From the NCBI RefSeq assembly GCF_042670205.1, contig NZ_JBHUWD010000002.1, positions 124,001 to 188,000 on the forward strand: DNA of 64,000 bases. The letters are read 5' to 3'. The DNA is from Luteimicrobium sp042670205. Lineage in GTDB: Bacteria > Actinomycetota > Actinomycetes > Actinomycetales > Cellulomonadaceae. The notes under the pieces were generated by a model. The model did not search any database. It was not told where the DNA came from and saw nothing but the letters and a program-made list of their open reading frames with translations. This document shows, piece after piece, positions 17,744 through 26,600 of the stretch. The position numbers were made by a program, and so were the translations under genes. How positions within the stretch are numbered: position 1 is the stretch's first letter; the number at the start of each line of letters is the position of its first letter.

Positions 17744-17859
17744 GGTGAGGATTCGACCATCCGCGGACCGACCGGGCCAAATCGCCCGATCCCTCCGATG
17801 TCGCGCGCGTCGTCACGTCGTCGTAGCACGCCGGACACACCGGCGCAGCACGCGCGCCC

Positions 17860-17865
17860 TAGCGT
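17860..17865 (+). promoter_or_regulatory. -10 hexamer placing a leaderless start at 17872
   Basis: TAGCGT is separated from the ATG by exactly 6 nt, so transcription would begin at the start codon. No ribosome site is visible. Confidence 0.6.
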
Positions 17866-17871
17866 CGGGCC

Positions 17872-18756
17872 ATGACGACGCCCTGGACCGTCGACGACCG
17901 CCGTGCCGCCGCGACCGGGTCGCCCGCGCCGCACCTCGTGGTGCCGGCGGGGACCGACCTGCTCGCCCTCGCGCGCCCCTGGTACGGCGGCGCCGGCTGG
18001 CTCCTCAGCCCCGCCGACGCTCGCGCCCGCACGCTGCCCGTGGTGGCCGTCGGCGCCCGCTTCCGCGGCGCACGCGTCCAGGCCCCCGTCGTCGTGCCAC
18101 GGCTGGAGCTCGCGCCCGGCCAGGTCGTCGAGGGGCCGCTGGCGTCCGGCGGACCGGCCGCCGCGAGCGCGGTCGCGCACGCGGGGCTGCGGCCGGACGT
18201 GGACACGTACCGCATGCCCGGGGACCCCGCCTCCGTCGCCTGGGCCACGGCGGCCGCCCGGCACTGCGGGGGTGCTGTCGTCGCCGGCGCGGACGTGGTG
18301 GCGCCCCGCGCGCTCGACGCCGCCGTCCGGCTCACGGTCTACGCGCCGCGTCCCGCTGACCTGACCGACGTCGCCGCGCTCCTGCACGCCGCGCTGCCGC
18401 TCGCCCGGCCGGTACGGACGGACGCCGCCCCGGACGACGGCGCCGACGCGATACGGCACGACGTGGACTACGACGGCGCCGTCGTCGTCCGGCCGGAGGT
18501 GGCCGGCGCGGCGATGCCGCCCGCGCTCCGCACCGTCGACTGGCGGCGCGTCGGACCGCACGCGTGCACGGTCGCGTGGCTCGCGCCGCTGCCCGACGAC
18601 GACCCCGCCCGCGACCTGCTCGCCCTTCGCCGAGCCGCGCCCTGGCTCGCACGAGCGGCGCGCGCCCTGCGCGACGGCCTCGACGGGACCGTGCTCGACG
18701 CCGAGGGCTTCGTGGTGGACGACGCGGCGCTGGCGGCGCTCGCGGCGGGCCGCTGA
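17872..18756 (+). CDS. Conserved-looking hypothetical protein
   Basis: A 294-residue soluble protein rich in Ala, Asp and Arg. I do not recognise a family. It has no signal peptide, no membrane segment and no obvious catalytic motif. A Trp/Gly stretch near residue 38 (RPWYGGAGWLL) and a conserved-looking VDYDGAVVVRPE strand near residue 200 suggest a folded alpha/beta protein. Codon use matches the neighbours. It starts behind its own leaderless-type promoter and precedes the esterase gene by about 120 nt. Confidence 0.6.
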   Translation: MTTPWTVDDRRAAATGSPAPHLVVPAGTDLLALARPWYGGAGWLLSPADARARTLPVVAVGARFRGARVQAPVVVPRLELAPGQVVEGPLASGGPAAASAVAHAGLRPDVDTYRMPGDPASVAWATAAARHCGGAVVAGADVVAPRALDAAVRLTVYAPRPADLTDVAALLHAALPLARPVRTDAAPDDGADAIRHDVDYDGAVVVRPEVAGAAMPPALRTVDWRRVGPHACTVAWLAPLPDDDPARDLLALRRAAPWLARAARALRDGLDGTVLDAEGFVVDDAALAALAAGR

Positions 18757-18878
18757 CGCGCCTGGCCCGGTGGTCCGAGGCGCCGGGCCGCGCTGGCGGG
18801 GGCAGGGGTCCCCGACGAGGATGGGCGACGGCGTCGCGACGGTTCGTGCCGGCGTCGACGCGACCTCGGGAGGCGTGC

Positions 18879-19928
18879 GTGACATCGGAGACGGCGGGGA
18901 CGCGGAGCGTCGTGCCCGCGGGCGCCGAGGCGTTCCGGCCCACCGCGTGGCAGCGGGTCGCGTTCGGGGCCGTCGCGGCGGCCCTGCGGGTCACGCTCCT
19001 CGTCTCGCCGCGGCCGACGTGCCGTCTGGTGCGACGGCTGTTCGCCCGCTCGACGGTGGAGCGGTCCGCGCGGCAGCTCGCGGAGGCGCCGCCCGACGTG
19101 CACGCCGTCCTCGACGAACGCTACGGCGACGGGCCGCTCGCGCTCCTCGACGTGTACGTCCCGGGCGACGCGGCGCGCGCCGGCCGCGCGCTCCCGGTCG
19201 TGGTGTGGACGCACGGCGGTGCGTTCGTCGGCGGCACCAAGGACGAGCTCGGCGGCTACCTGCGGACCCTGGCGGCGCGCGGCTTCGCGGTCGTCGCGGT
19301 CGGCTACGACCGCGCTCCCGAGGCGCGCTACCCCGGGCCCGTGCGGCAGGTGGTCGCCGCGCTCGACCACGTCGTCCGTGAGGCCGGGCGGCTCCACGTC
19401 GATCCGTCGCGCGTCGTGCTCGCCGGGGACTCGGCGGGCGCGCAGGTCACGGCACAGGTCGCCGCCGCGCTCACCGACCCGCCCTACGGGCGGCTGCTCG
19501 GCGTCGACGCCCCCCTCGCGGCGGGCGCGCTGCGCGGGGTGGTGCTGTGCTGCGGGATCTTCGACCTCGCGCAGGTCTCGGACGAGGGCCCGTTCCGCCA
19601 CGTCCTCGGGGCGATCGGCTGGGCGTACTCCGGGAGCCGGCGGTTCCGCGACGACGCCGCGTTCATCGCGTCCGTCGACGTCGGCGCACACGTGACCGCC
19701 GCCTTCCCGCCCGCGTTCGTGACGGTGGGGGGCGCCGACCCGCTCGAGCCCCAGTCCCGTGCGTTCGCCGCGCTCCTCGCCGAGCGCGGGGTGGCGGTCG
19801 AGGGCCTGTTCTACGACGGCGAGGGGCCGCCCCTCGGGCACGAGTACCAGCTCGAGCTCGACACCGAGGACGGCGCCGCGTCCTTCGAGCGCATCGTGTC
19901 GTTCGTCCGTGCCAGGGTGGGCGGATGA
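18879..19928 (+). CDS. Alpha/beta-hydrolase esterase (hormone-sensitive-lipase type)
   Basis: A 349-residue carboxylesterase. The oxyanion-hole motif H112-G-G-A-F and the nucleophile elbow GDSAG (Ser185) are those of the HSL family. The GHEYQLE near the end offers the catalytic histidine. A hydrophobic, Arg-flanked N-terminal stretch (residues ~25-45) may tether it to the membrane. The GTG at 18879 follows GGGAGG by 4-5 nt. The stop overlaps the next gene by ATGA. The substrate, probably a short-chain ester, is unknown. Confidence 0.85.
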   Translation: MTSETAGTRSVVPAGAEAFRPTAWQRVAFGAVAAALRVTLLVSPRPTCRLVRRLFARSTVERSARQLAEAPPDVHAVLDERYGDGPLALLDVYVPGDAARAGRALPVVVWTHGGAFVGGTKDELGGYLRTLAARGFAVVAVGYDRAPEARYPGPVRQVVAALDHVVREAGRLHVDPSRVVLAGDSAGAQVTAQVAAALTDPPYGRLLGVDAPLAAGALRGVVLCCGIFDLAQVSDEGPFRHVLGAIGWAYSGSRRFRDDAAFIASVDVGAHVTAAFPPAFVTVGGADPLEPQSRAFAALLAERGVAVEGLFYDGEGPPLGHEYQLELDTEDGAASFERIVSFVRARVGG

Positions 19929-20527
19929 GCGAACGTCTCGAGCTGACGGAATGGCGGCGCCGGGTCGCCGCGCTGTACGGCCGGGTGCGCGAGGTCGCGG
20001 CCGAGGACCCGGCCGCGGCGCACACCGCCTGGCGCGCGGGCCGCGACCACCTGTTCCGCGAGCACCCGCAGAGCCCGTTGCTCCCGGACGACCCGCTGCG
20101 CACGGCCGGCGTGCCCTACTGGCCGTACGACCCGGCCCTGCGGTTCGAGCTGCCCCTGCTCGGCGCGGAGCCCGCGAGCCTCGCGCTCGGCACGGGCGAG
20201 GACGGCACCACGACCCTCGAGAGGGCCGGCCGGGTCGAGGTCCCGGGCGTCGGGAGCCTCGACGTGTGGTGGCTCGCGCAGTACGGCGGCGGGCTGTTCC
20301 TCCCGCTGCGCGACGGCACCGCCGGCACCGGCTCCTACGGGGGCGGGCGGTACCTCCTGGACACGGCGAAGGGCGCGGACCTGGGCGGCGGCCACGACAC
20401 GCTCGTCGTCGACCTGAACTTCGCCTACCACCCCTCGTGCCGGTACGACCCGCGCTGGGTGTGCCCGCTCGCGCCCGCGGGCAACCGCACGGACGTCCCC
20501 GTCGAGGCGGGCGAGCGTCTGGCCTGA
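19925..20527 (+). CDS. DUF1684 protein
   Basis: A 200-residue protein matching DUF1684. Seen: an N-terminal WRxxR...W..GRDHLFREHPQSPL, then GVPYWPYDP, the GGRYLLDTAKGADL strand and the NFAYHPSCRYDPRWVCPLAP signature near the C-terminus. The function of the family is not established. It overlaps the esterase gene by ATGA, so the two are translated together, which hints at a joint metabolic role. Confidence 0.85.
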   Translation: MSERLELTEWRRRVAALYGRVREVAAEDPAAAHTAWRAGRDHLFREHPQSPLLPDDPLRTAGVPYWPYDPALRFELPLLGAEPASLALGTGEDGTTTLERAGRVEVPGVGSLDVWWLAQYGGGLFLPLRDGTAGTGSYGGGRYLLDTAKGADLGGGHDTLVVDLNFAYHPSCRYDPRWVCPLAPAGNRTDVPVEAGERLA

Positions 20528-20685
20528 GCACCGGTCGCGCAGGTGACGTCGCGCCCAACGGCACGTGACGATCGGGCGACACGTGCGCCGCCCGGGGGGA
20601 ATGTCCTCGTCGCGCGGGCGAGAACCGGCCCATACTCGAAGCGCGGGCCGTTCCGCCCGCCGAGAGGTCCGGGGAGGTGACGGCG

Positions 20686-21270
20686 ATGGCCCGCACGACG
20701 ACGCACGCGATGGCGACCCACGCGACCGCGACGCACACGATGGCGAACGCGGCCCGCCGGCTCGCGGGGGCCGACCGGCTCGTGCGGTCGAGCACCCTGC
20801 TCCTCAACGCGTCCTACGAGGTCCTCTGCTTCGTCGAGACCCCCCGCGCCCTCACGCTGCTCGTCAACGAGCAGGTCGACGTCGTGCAAGCGGCACCCGA
20901 CCGGTTCGTGCACTCCCGGCACCTGACGCTGCCGTGGCCGACGATCGTCGCGCTGCGGCACTACGTCCTCGTGCCGTACGACGTGCGGGCCACCACCGAG
21001 ACCGCGAGCCGCAGCCAGGTGCTCGCGCGCGACAAGCACACGTGCGCCTACTGCGGTGGCCGGGGGACGACGATCGACCACGTGGTCCCGCAGTCGCGCG
21101 GCGGCCTCAACACGTGGACCAACCTCGTCGCGTGCTGCGCGCCCTGCAACAACCGCAAGGCCGACCGCACGCCCGAGGAGGCCGGCATGAGGCTCCTCTT
21201 CGAGCCCCACCCGCCCCGCGACGCGAGCGCGCTGCAGCGGATGGTGTGGGACCTGGTCGGCCGGGTCTGA
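20686..21270 (+). CDS. HNH endonuclease (solitary)
   Basis: A 194-residue protein with a complete HNH/zinc core: C120-A-Y-C123, T-I-D131-H132 followed by VVPQSRGG, and C150-C-A-P-C154-NNRK. This gives the DH...N...H-type metal site and a Cys4 zinc knuckle of McrA-like nucleases. The N-terminal ~20 residues are a Thr/His/Ala low-complexity run. The ATG at 20686 is preceded by GGGGAGG at 8 nt. Such solitary HNH proteins are common in actinobacteria and have no settled role. It stands alone, just upstream of tRNA-Leu. Confidence 0.85.
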   Translation: MARTTTHAMATHATATHTMANAARRLAGADRLVRSSTLLLNASYEVLCFVETPRALTLLVNEQVDVVQAAPDRFVHSRHLTLPWPTIVALRHYVLVPYDVRATTETASRSQVLARDKHTCAYCGGRGTTIDHVVPQSRGGLNTWTNLVACCAPCNNRKADRTPEEAGMRLLFEPHPPRDASALQRMVWDLVGRV

Positions 21271-21333
21271 CGCGACGGCCCCGGTCACGGGCCCGCGGGT
21301 CCGCGCGATGCGGAACACGCCCGCGCTTCGTGC

Positions 21334-21339
21334 TATGTT
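21334..21339 (+). promoter_or_regulatory. Candidate -10 of the tRNA-Leu gene
   Basis: TATGTT is the most AT-rich hexamer in the gap before the tRNA, about 64 nt upstream of the mature 5' end. No clear -35 is seen. Confidence 0.35.
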
Positions 21340-21402
21340 TCTACCCGCGCCCCGAGGGGAAGCGCCGGTGAGAACCGGGGCGGATCCGCGGGTGTGTCAC
21401 CT

Positions 21403-21487
21403 GTCCGGGTGGCGGAATGGCAGACGCGCTAGCTTGAGGTGCTAGTGCCCTTTATCGGGCGTGGGGGTTCAAGTCCCCCTCCGGACA
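21403..21487 (+). tRNA. tRNA-Leu, anticodon GAG
   Basis: An 85-nt class II tRNA. The acceptor GTCCGGG pairs with TCCGGAC, with one G-U, and the discriminator is A. The anticodon stem CTAGC/GCTAG holds the loop TTGAGGT with anticodon GAG, which reads CUC and CUU. The long variable arm (GCCC...GGGC) is typical of leucine tRNAs. The T arm carries GGTTCAAGTCC. CCA is not encoded and must be added. Confidence 0.97.
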
Positions 21488-21505
21488 CTCGTTGAGACAG
21501 CGACG

Positions 21506-21541
21506 ACGAAGGCCCCGACCGGGAACGGTCGGGGCCTTCGT
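21506..21541 (+). terminator. Strong terminator after tRNA-Leu
   Basis: A perfect 15-bp stem (21506-21520 with 21527-21541) around a 6-nt loop, 18 nt after the tRNA. Confidence 0.9.
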
Positions 21542-21616
21542 GGTTCCCGGCGCGTGTCGCTGCGTTCATGGGCGCCTGACGGCAGACTGGGACCGCCGAC
21601 GACGGAAGGTGGTCTG

Positions 21617-22864
21617 ATGACGAACGGTGCCGCGGGGGACCAGGCGACGACGGGCGCGCCGTCCCCCGGGTCCAAGCCTCCCTCGGGGGTGAGCCCGGCG
21701 GCCCGACGCGTCGCGGGCGCGCGGCGCAACCCCAGCGTGGTGGGGGTGACGCCCGACCCGGTGCCGCTGTGGCTGCGCACGACGGCCGGGTGGATCTGGC
21801 GTCTGCTCCTCCTCATCGTCGGCGTGGCGCTGGTGTTCTGGGCAACGAGCCAGGTCCGGCTCCTCTTCATCGCGCTGTTCATCGCGTTCGTCTTCACGTC
21901 GGTGCTGCGCCCCGTCGTCAAGGCGTTCGACCGGGTGATGTGGCGCTGGCTCGCCGTGCTGCTCGCGCTGCTCCTCGCGATCGCCGTGTTCGGCGGGCTC
22001 GTGACCTACGTGGTCGCGTCGGTGGCGGGGCAGTGGACCGACCTCGCGAACCAGTTCAACCAGGGTGTCCAGCAGATCCTCGACTTCCTCAACGGCAGCC
22101 CGTTCCACCTCAACCTGCAGACCAGCGACCTCAACGACTGGATCGAGAAGGGGCGGACCTGGCTGACCGACCACTCGGGCGACATCGCGAGCACCGCGTT
22201 CTCGCAGGCGGGCTCGGTGGCCGAGGTCTTCACGGGGCTGGCCCTCGCGATCTTCTGCACGATCTTCTTCCTCGCGCGCGGCACCGAGATGTGGACCTGG
22301 TTCCTCAACCAGATGCCCGCGCGCAGCCGCGAGCCCCTCATGGCCGCGGGAGGCGCCGGCTGGTACACGTTCTCCGGCTACGCGCGCGGCACGGTGATCA
22401 TCGCGCTCACCGACGGCGTCCTCGCCGGGATCTGGCTGACCATCCTGCGGGTCCCGCTCGCCGCACCGCTCGCGGTGCTCGTCTTCATCGGCGCGTTCAT
22501 CCCGCTCATCGGCGCCCCGCTGGCCATGGTCGTCGCGATGATCGTCGCCCTCGCGACCCACGGCGTGTGGTCGGCGGTGCTCGTCGGCCTCGGCATCGCG
22601 CTCATCGGCCAGCTCGAGGGCCACGTCCTGCAGCCCCTCGTGATGGGGCGGCAGGTCTCGCTCCACCCCGTCGTCGTGGCGTGCAGCGTCACCGCCGGCA
22701 CGCTCATCGGCGGGCTCCTCGGCGCGATCATCGCGGTCCCGCTCGTCGCCGTCACGTGGTCCGTGTACTCGCGCCTGCACACCCCGGACCCGCCCATGGG
22801 CGCCGACGAGCAGGACGAGGCCGAGGACGAGGTCGACGTCCCCTCCGACGTTCCCACGGACTGA
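21617..22864 (+). CDS. AI-2E-family transporter-like membrane protein
   Basis: A 415-residue member of the AI-2E (TqsA/PerM-like) family, with about seven or eight membrane segments. The N-terminal pair is near residues 55-115. The long extracytoplasmic helix-rich region is near 125-205. The C-terminal block contains the typical FIGAFIPLIGAPLA and QPLVMGRQVSLHPVVV motifs. Both termini are polar and probably disordered, and the C-terminus is very acidic. Substrates of actinobacterial members are unknown; some relatives act as exporters or Na+/H+ antiporters. The ATG follows GGAAGGTGG. Confidence 0.87.
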   Translation: MTNGAAGDQATTGAPSPGSKPPSGVSPAARRVAGARRNPSVVGVTPDPVPLWLRTTAGWIWRLLLLIVGVALVFWATSQVRLLFIALFIAFVFTSVLRPVVKAFDRVMWRWLAVLLALLLAIAVFGGLVTYVVASVAGQWTDLANQFNQGVQQILDFLNGSPFHLNLQTSDLNDWIEKGRTWLTDHSGDIASTAFSQAGSVAEVFTGLALAIFCTIFFLARGTEMWTWFLNQMPARSREPLMAAGGAGWYTFSGYARGTVIIALTDGVLAGIWLTILRVPLAAPLAVLVFIGAFIPLIGAPLAMVVAMIVALATHGVWSAVLVGLGIALIGQLEGHVLQPLVMGRQVSLHPVVVACSVTAGTLIGGLLGAIIAVPLVAVTWSVYSRLHTPDPPMGADEQDEAEDEVDVPSDVPTD

Positions 22865-22868
22865 GGGG

Positions 22869-22886
22869 GCGGCGCGACGGCGCCGC
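22869..22886. terminator. Short hairpin after the AI-2E-type gene
   Basis: GCGGCGC/GCGCCGC, 7 bp, with a 4-nt loop, just past the stop at 22864. It is a plausible weak terminator. Confidence 0.45.
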
Positions 22887-22919
22887 GCCACCTGCGGGTG
22901 ACGGGGCCGTGTCGCGTGT

Positions 22920-22925
22920 GACGAT
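22920..22925 (+). promoter_or_regulatory. -10-like hexamer 6 nt before the M3 peptidase start
   Basis: GACGAT sits exactly 6 nt before ATG 22932, the spacing seen at other leaderless starts here. The first base departs from TANNNT. Confidence 0.4.
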
Positions 22926-22931
22926 GGGCGC

Positions 22932-25076
22932 ATGACGTCCGACGCCGCCCCGGCCCCTGCTCTCGACCCCACCAACCCCTTCGCCGCGCCGTCCGCCCTG
23001 GCCTACGAGCTCCCCGACTTCGCCGCGATCCGGCCCGAGCACTACCTGCCCGCGGCCCGCGCGGGCATGGCCGAGCAGCTCGCCGCCGTGCGCGCGATCG
23101 CCGCCGGGACCGACCCCGCCGGCCCGGAGAACGTCCTCGACGCGTTCGAGCGCACCGGCCAGCTCCTGCGCCGCTCCGCCACCGTGTTCTTCAGCACCCT
23201 CAGCGCCGACTCCACACCCGAGCTCGAGGCGGTCGAGGCCGAGCTCGCCCCCGAGCTCGCGGCCCACGAGGACGCGATCTTCATGGACCGCGACCTGTTC
23301 GGACGGTTCTCGGCGCTCGCGGACCGGGCGGCGTCGGGCGAGGTCACCCTCGACGACCAGCAGTCGTGGCTGCTCCACGAGACGCTCGAGCGCTTCACCC
23401 GTGGGGGCGTCGCGCTCGACGACGCCGACCAGGCGCGGCTGCGCGACCTCAACACGCGCCTCACCTCGCTCGAGGCGAGCTTCGGGCGCACCCTCCTGGC
23501 GGCGTCGAACGCGGCCGCCGTCCTCGTCACGGACCGGGCGGACCTGGCCGGCCTGCCCGACGACGCCGTCGCGGCGGCCGCGCAGGCGGCGCGCGACGCG
23601 GGGCACGCCCCGGACGGCGACGAGCACGGCCCGTGGCTGCTCGAGCTCCAGCTCCCCACGCAGCAGGCCGTGGTCGCGAGCCTCGACGACGTCGACGTGC
23701 GCGCCCGGGTCCAGGCGGCGGCGGAGTCGCGCGGCACCGGCGGCGACCACGACACGCGGGGCATCCTCGTCGAGATCGCCCGCCTGCGCGCCGAGAAGGC
23801 GCAGCTCCTCGGCCACGCCCACTACGCCGACTACGTGGCGGCGGACGGGACGGCCCGGACCGGCGGCGCCGTCGCCGACGTCCTGGCCCGGCTCGCCCCG
23901 CCGGCCGTCGCGAACGCGCGCCGCGAGGGCGCCGACCTCGCCGCGTACGCGGCCGAGTCCGGTCTGCCCCTCGACGGTCCGGGCGTCGCCGCGAGCGACT
24001 GGGCGTACCTGTCCGACCGGCTCCGCACGGCGCGCCACGACCTCGACGCGTCCGCGCTGCGGCCGTACCTCGAGCTCGAGCGCGTCCTGCAGGACGGCGT
24101 CTTCAAGGCCGCGCACCTCCTGTACGGGCTGGTGTTCGTCGAGCGCGCGGACCTGGTCGGCTACCACCCGGACGTGCGCGTCTTCGAGGTCTTCGACGAG
24201 GCGACGGCCGGGCCGGACGGCGGCCCCGGCACCCCGGGCGAGGGGATCGGCCTGTTCCTCGCCGACCACTTCACGCGCGCGTCCAAGCGCGGCGGCGCCT
24301 GGATGAACAACCTGGTCGACCAGAACCACCTGCACGGCCAGCGTCCCGTCGTGGTCAACAACCTCAACATCCCGAAGCCGCCCGCGGGCAGCCCGACGCT
24401 GCTCGAGTGGGACAACGTCATCACGCTGTTCCACGAGTTCGGGCACGCGCTGCACGGCCTGTTCTCCGACGTGCGCTACCCGTCGCGCTCGGGGACGGAG
24501 GTGCCGCGCGACTTCGTCGAGTACCCGTCCCAGGTCAACGAGATGTGGGCCTGGGAGCCGCAGATCCTGCGGGCGTACGCCGTGCACCACGTCACGGGCG
24601 AGCCCATGCCGGCCGCCTGGGTCGACACCCTGCTCGCCACCCGGCAGTGGGGCGAGGGCTTCGCCACGACCGAGTACCTCGCGGCGGCGCTCCTCGACCA
24701 GGCCTGGCACCGGTTCGCGCCGGACGACGCACCGGCCGACCCCGCTGACGTCGCGGCCTTCGAGGCGGACGCGCTCGCGGCGGCGGGGGTCGACTACGCT
24801 CCCGTCCCGCCGCGCTACCGCTCCACGTACTTCAACCACGTCTTCGGCGGCGGTTACGCGGCCGGGTACTACTCGTACATCTGGTCGGAGGTGCTCGACG
24901 CCGACACCGTCGAGTGGTTCCGCGAGAACGGCGGCCTGAAGCGCGAGAACGGCGACCGGTTCCGCCGCACCCTGCTCGCGCGCGGCGGCGGCACCGACCC
25001 CATGGACGCGTTCCGCGAGCTGCGGGGCCGCGACCCGGAGATCGCGCCGCTCCTCGAGCGTCGCGGCCTCGCCTGA
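22932..25076 (+). CDS. M3-family metallopeptidase (peptidyl-dipeptidase Dcp / oligopeptidase)
   Basis: A 714-residue thimet-type zinc peptidase. The zinc motif H501-E-F-G-H505 and the third ligand E530 (in DFVEYPSQ) are intact. The substrate-binding C-terminal YFNHVFGGGYAAGYYSYIWSEVLDADT block is typical of the Dcp/OpdA group. No signal peptide is visible, so it is cytosolic. It trims short peptides, probably releasing C-terminal dipeptides, and could process proteasome products, though this is only an inference. It lies beside an M20 peptidase gene but is separated from it by a terminator. Confidence 0.92.
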   Translation: MTSDAAPAPALDPTNPFAAPSALAYELPDFAAIRPEHYLPAARAGMAEQLAAVRAIAAGTDPAGPENVLDAFERTGQLLRRSATVFFSTLSADSTPELEAVEAELAPELAAHEDAIFMDRDLFGRFSALADRAASGEVTLDDQQSWLLHETLERFTRGGVALDDADQARLRDLNTRLTSLEASFGRTLLAASNAAAVLVTDRADLAGLPDDAVAAAAQAARDAGHAPDGDEHGPWLLELQLPTQQAVVASLDDVDVRARVQAAAESRGTGGDHDTRGILVEIARLRAEKAQLLGHAHYADYVAADGTARTGGAVADVLARLAPPAVANARREGADLAAYAAESGLPLDGPGVAASDWAYLSDRLRTARHDLDASALRPYLELERVLQDGVFKAAHLLYGLVFVERADLVGYHPDVRVFEVFDEATAGPDGGPGTPGEGIGLFLADHFTRASKRGGAWMNNLVDQNHLHGQRPVVVNNLNIPKPPAGSPTLLEWDNVITLFHEFGHALHGLFSDVRYPSRSGTEVPRDFVEYPSQVNEMWAWEPQILRAYAVHHVTGEPMPAAWVDTLLATRQWGEGFATTEYLAAALLDQAWHRFAPDDAPADPADVAAFEADALAAAGVDYAPVPPRYRSTYFNHVFGGGYAAGYYSYIWSEVLDADTVEWFRENGGLKRENGDRFRRTLLARGGGTDPMDAFRELRGRDPEIAPLLERRGLA

Positions 25077-25100
25077 GGCCCGCGCCGTCACGTCCTCCCA

Positions 25101-25140
25101 CCCCGCGGACGCCCGGCCCCCGCGGTCGGGCGCCGCGGGG
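25101..25140 (+). terminator. Terminator after the M3 peptidase gene
   Basis: A long stem (25101-25115 with 25127-25140; 14 pairs with one bulged A at 25109) closes an 11-nt loop, 24 nt after the stop and just before the next promoter. Confidence 0.75.
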
Positions 25141-25148
25141 CGCGCAGG

Positions 25149-25154
25149 TAGCGT
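25149..25154 (+). promoter_or_regulatory. -10 hexamer placing a leaderless start at 25161
   Basis: TAGCGT followed by 6 nt and ATG. The hexamer is identical to that of the gene at 17872. No ribosome site is visible. Confidence 0.6.
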
Positions 25155-25160
25155 GACCCC

Positions 25161-26516
25161 ATGACCGCGACGCCGAGCCACGCACCCCAGCCCGCAGCAC
25201 CCTCGCCCTCGCCCTCGGCCGAGGACGAGGTCGTCGCCATCTGCCGCGACCTGCTCCGCATCGACACGTCCAACTTCGGCGACGACTCGGGCCCGGGGGA
25301 GCGGGTGGCCGCCGAGCACGTCGCGGGCCTGCTGGCCGAGGTCGGGCTCGACGTCGACGTCTTCGAGTCCGCGCCGGGGCGCACGAGCGTCGTGACGCGC
25401 GTCGAGGGCGCCGACCGGTCCCGGCCGGCGCTCGTCGTGCACGGCCACCTCGACGTCGTGCCCGCGCGCGCCGACGACTGGAGCGTCGACCCGTTCGCCG
25501 GCGAGGAGCGCGACGGCATGCTGTGGGGCCGCGGCGCCGTCGACATGAAGGACATGGACGCGATGATCCTCGCCGTCCTGCGGCGGATGATCCGCGACGG
25601 CCGCAAGCCCGCGCGCGACCTCGTCGTCGCGTTCTTCGCCGACGAGGAGGCCGGCGGCGTCCAGGGCGCCCAGTGGGCCGTGAACCGCCGCCCCGAGCTC
25701 TTCGAGGGCGCGACCGAGGCGGTGAGCGAGGTCGGCGGGTACAGCGTCGACGTCGACGGGCACCGGGCCTACCTCCTCCAGACGGCGGAGAAGGGCCTGT
25801 GGTGGCTGCGACTCGTCGCCGACGGCAAGGCCGGGCACGGCTCCCAGGTCAACGCCGACAACGCCGTGACGCAGCTCGCGGCCGCCGTCGCCCGGATCGG
25901 CGCGCACCGCTGGCCCCTGCGCCTCACCCCGACCGTCGACGCCCTCCTGCGCGGCGTCGCCGACCTCACCGGGCTCCCGTACGACCCGGCGGACGAGGAC
26001 GGCGTCGAGCGCCTCGTGGCCGCCCTCGGGCCTGCCGCCGCGTTCGTCGGGGCCACCGTCCGGCACACCGCCAACCCGACCCAGCTCGACGCCGGCTACA
26101 AGGCCAACGTCGTCCCGGGCAGCGCGTCCGCGACCGTTGACGCGCGGTTCCTGCCCGGCTACGAGGACGAGGCCGAGGCCCGCCTGCGGGCGCTCGCGGG
26201 CGACGGCGTCCGGCTCGAGACGATCCACCGGGACGTGGCGCTCGAGGTGCCGTTCTCGGGCGGCCTCGTCGACGCGATGTCGGCGGCGCTGCTCGCCGAG
26301 GACCCCGGGGCGTCCGTCCTGCCGTACACGCTGTCGGGCGGCACCGACAACAAGTCGCTGTCCCGGCTCGGGATCACGGGCTACGGCTTCGCGCCGCTCC
26401 GCCTGCCCGCCGACCTCGACTTCGCGGGCATGTTCCACGGCGTCGACGAGCGGGTCCCGCTCGACGCGCTGCGGTTCGGGGTGCGGGTCCTCGACCGCTT
26501 CCTCGCGACCTGCTGA
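25161..26516 (+). CDS. M20-family metallopeptidase
   Basis: A 451-residue dinuclear-zinc peptidase of the M20 (ArgE/DapE/CPG2) group. Motifs in order: LVVHGHLDVVPA (first His and catalytic Asp), GRGAVDMKDMDA (bridging Asp), FFADEEAGG (catalytic and ligand Glu), GKAGHGSQ in the lid domain and SGGTDNKSLS near the C-terminus. The sequence resembles actinobacterial M20/M25/M40 dipeptidase-like hydrolases more than DapE. The exact substrate is unknown. It is transcribed alone and ends at a strong convergent hairpin. Confidence 0.9.
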   Translation: MTATPSHAPQPAAPSPSPSAEDEVVAICRDLLRIDTSNFGDDSGPGERVAAEHVAGLLAEVGLDVDVFESAPGRTSVVTRVEGADRSRPALVVHGHLDVVPARADDWSVDPFAGEERDGMLWGRGAVDMKDMDAMILAVLRRMIRDGRKPARDLVVAFFADEEAGGVQGAQWAVNRRPELFEGATEAVSEVGGYSVDVDGHRAYLLQTAEKGLWWLRLVADGKAGHGSQVNADNAVTQLAAAVARIGAHRWPLRLTPTVDALLRGVADLTGLPYDPADEDGVERLVAALGPAAAFVGATVRHTANPTQLDAGYKANVVPGSASATVDARFLPGYEDEAEARLRALAGDGVRLETIHRDVALEVPFSGGLVDAMSAALLAEDPGASVLPYTLSGGTDNKSLSRLGITGYGFAPLRLPADLDFAGMFHGVDERVPLDALRFGVRVLDRFLATC

Positions 26517-26565
26517 CGGCTCCCGCCCGTACATCGGGGGCGTCGCGGCGTTGCGGGGGTGGGAG

Positions 26566-26600
26566 GCGCACGGGCGGGCGCGAGGCGCGGGCCCGTGCGC
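26566..26600. terminator. Bidirectional terminator between convergent genes
   Basis: A perfect 10-bp stem (26566-26575 with 26591-26600) with a 15-nt loop lies between the M20 gene and the minus-strand kinase-like gene, abutting the latter's stop codon. Confidence 0.75.

Noticed and set aside
21403..21487. tRNA-Leu as the integration site of a genomic island
   Set aside because: No integrase gene or duplicate of the tRNA 3' end was noticed nearby, and a terminator follows directly. The recombinase-like gene is 28 kb away.
25640..26140. Alternative-frame frames over the M20 peptidase as overlapping genes
   Set aside because: They have no ribosome sites, no recognisable domains, and codon bias opposite to the annotated gene.
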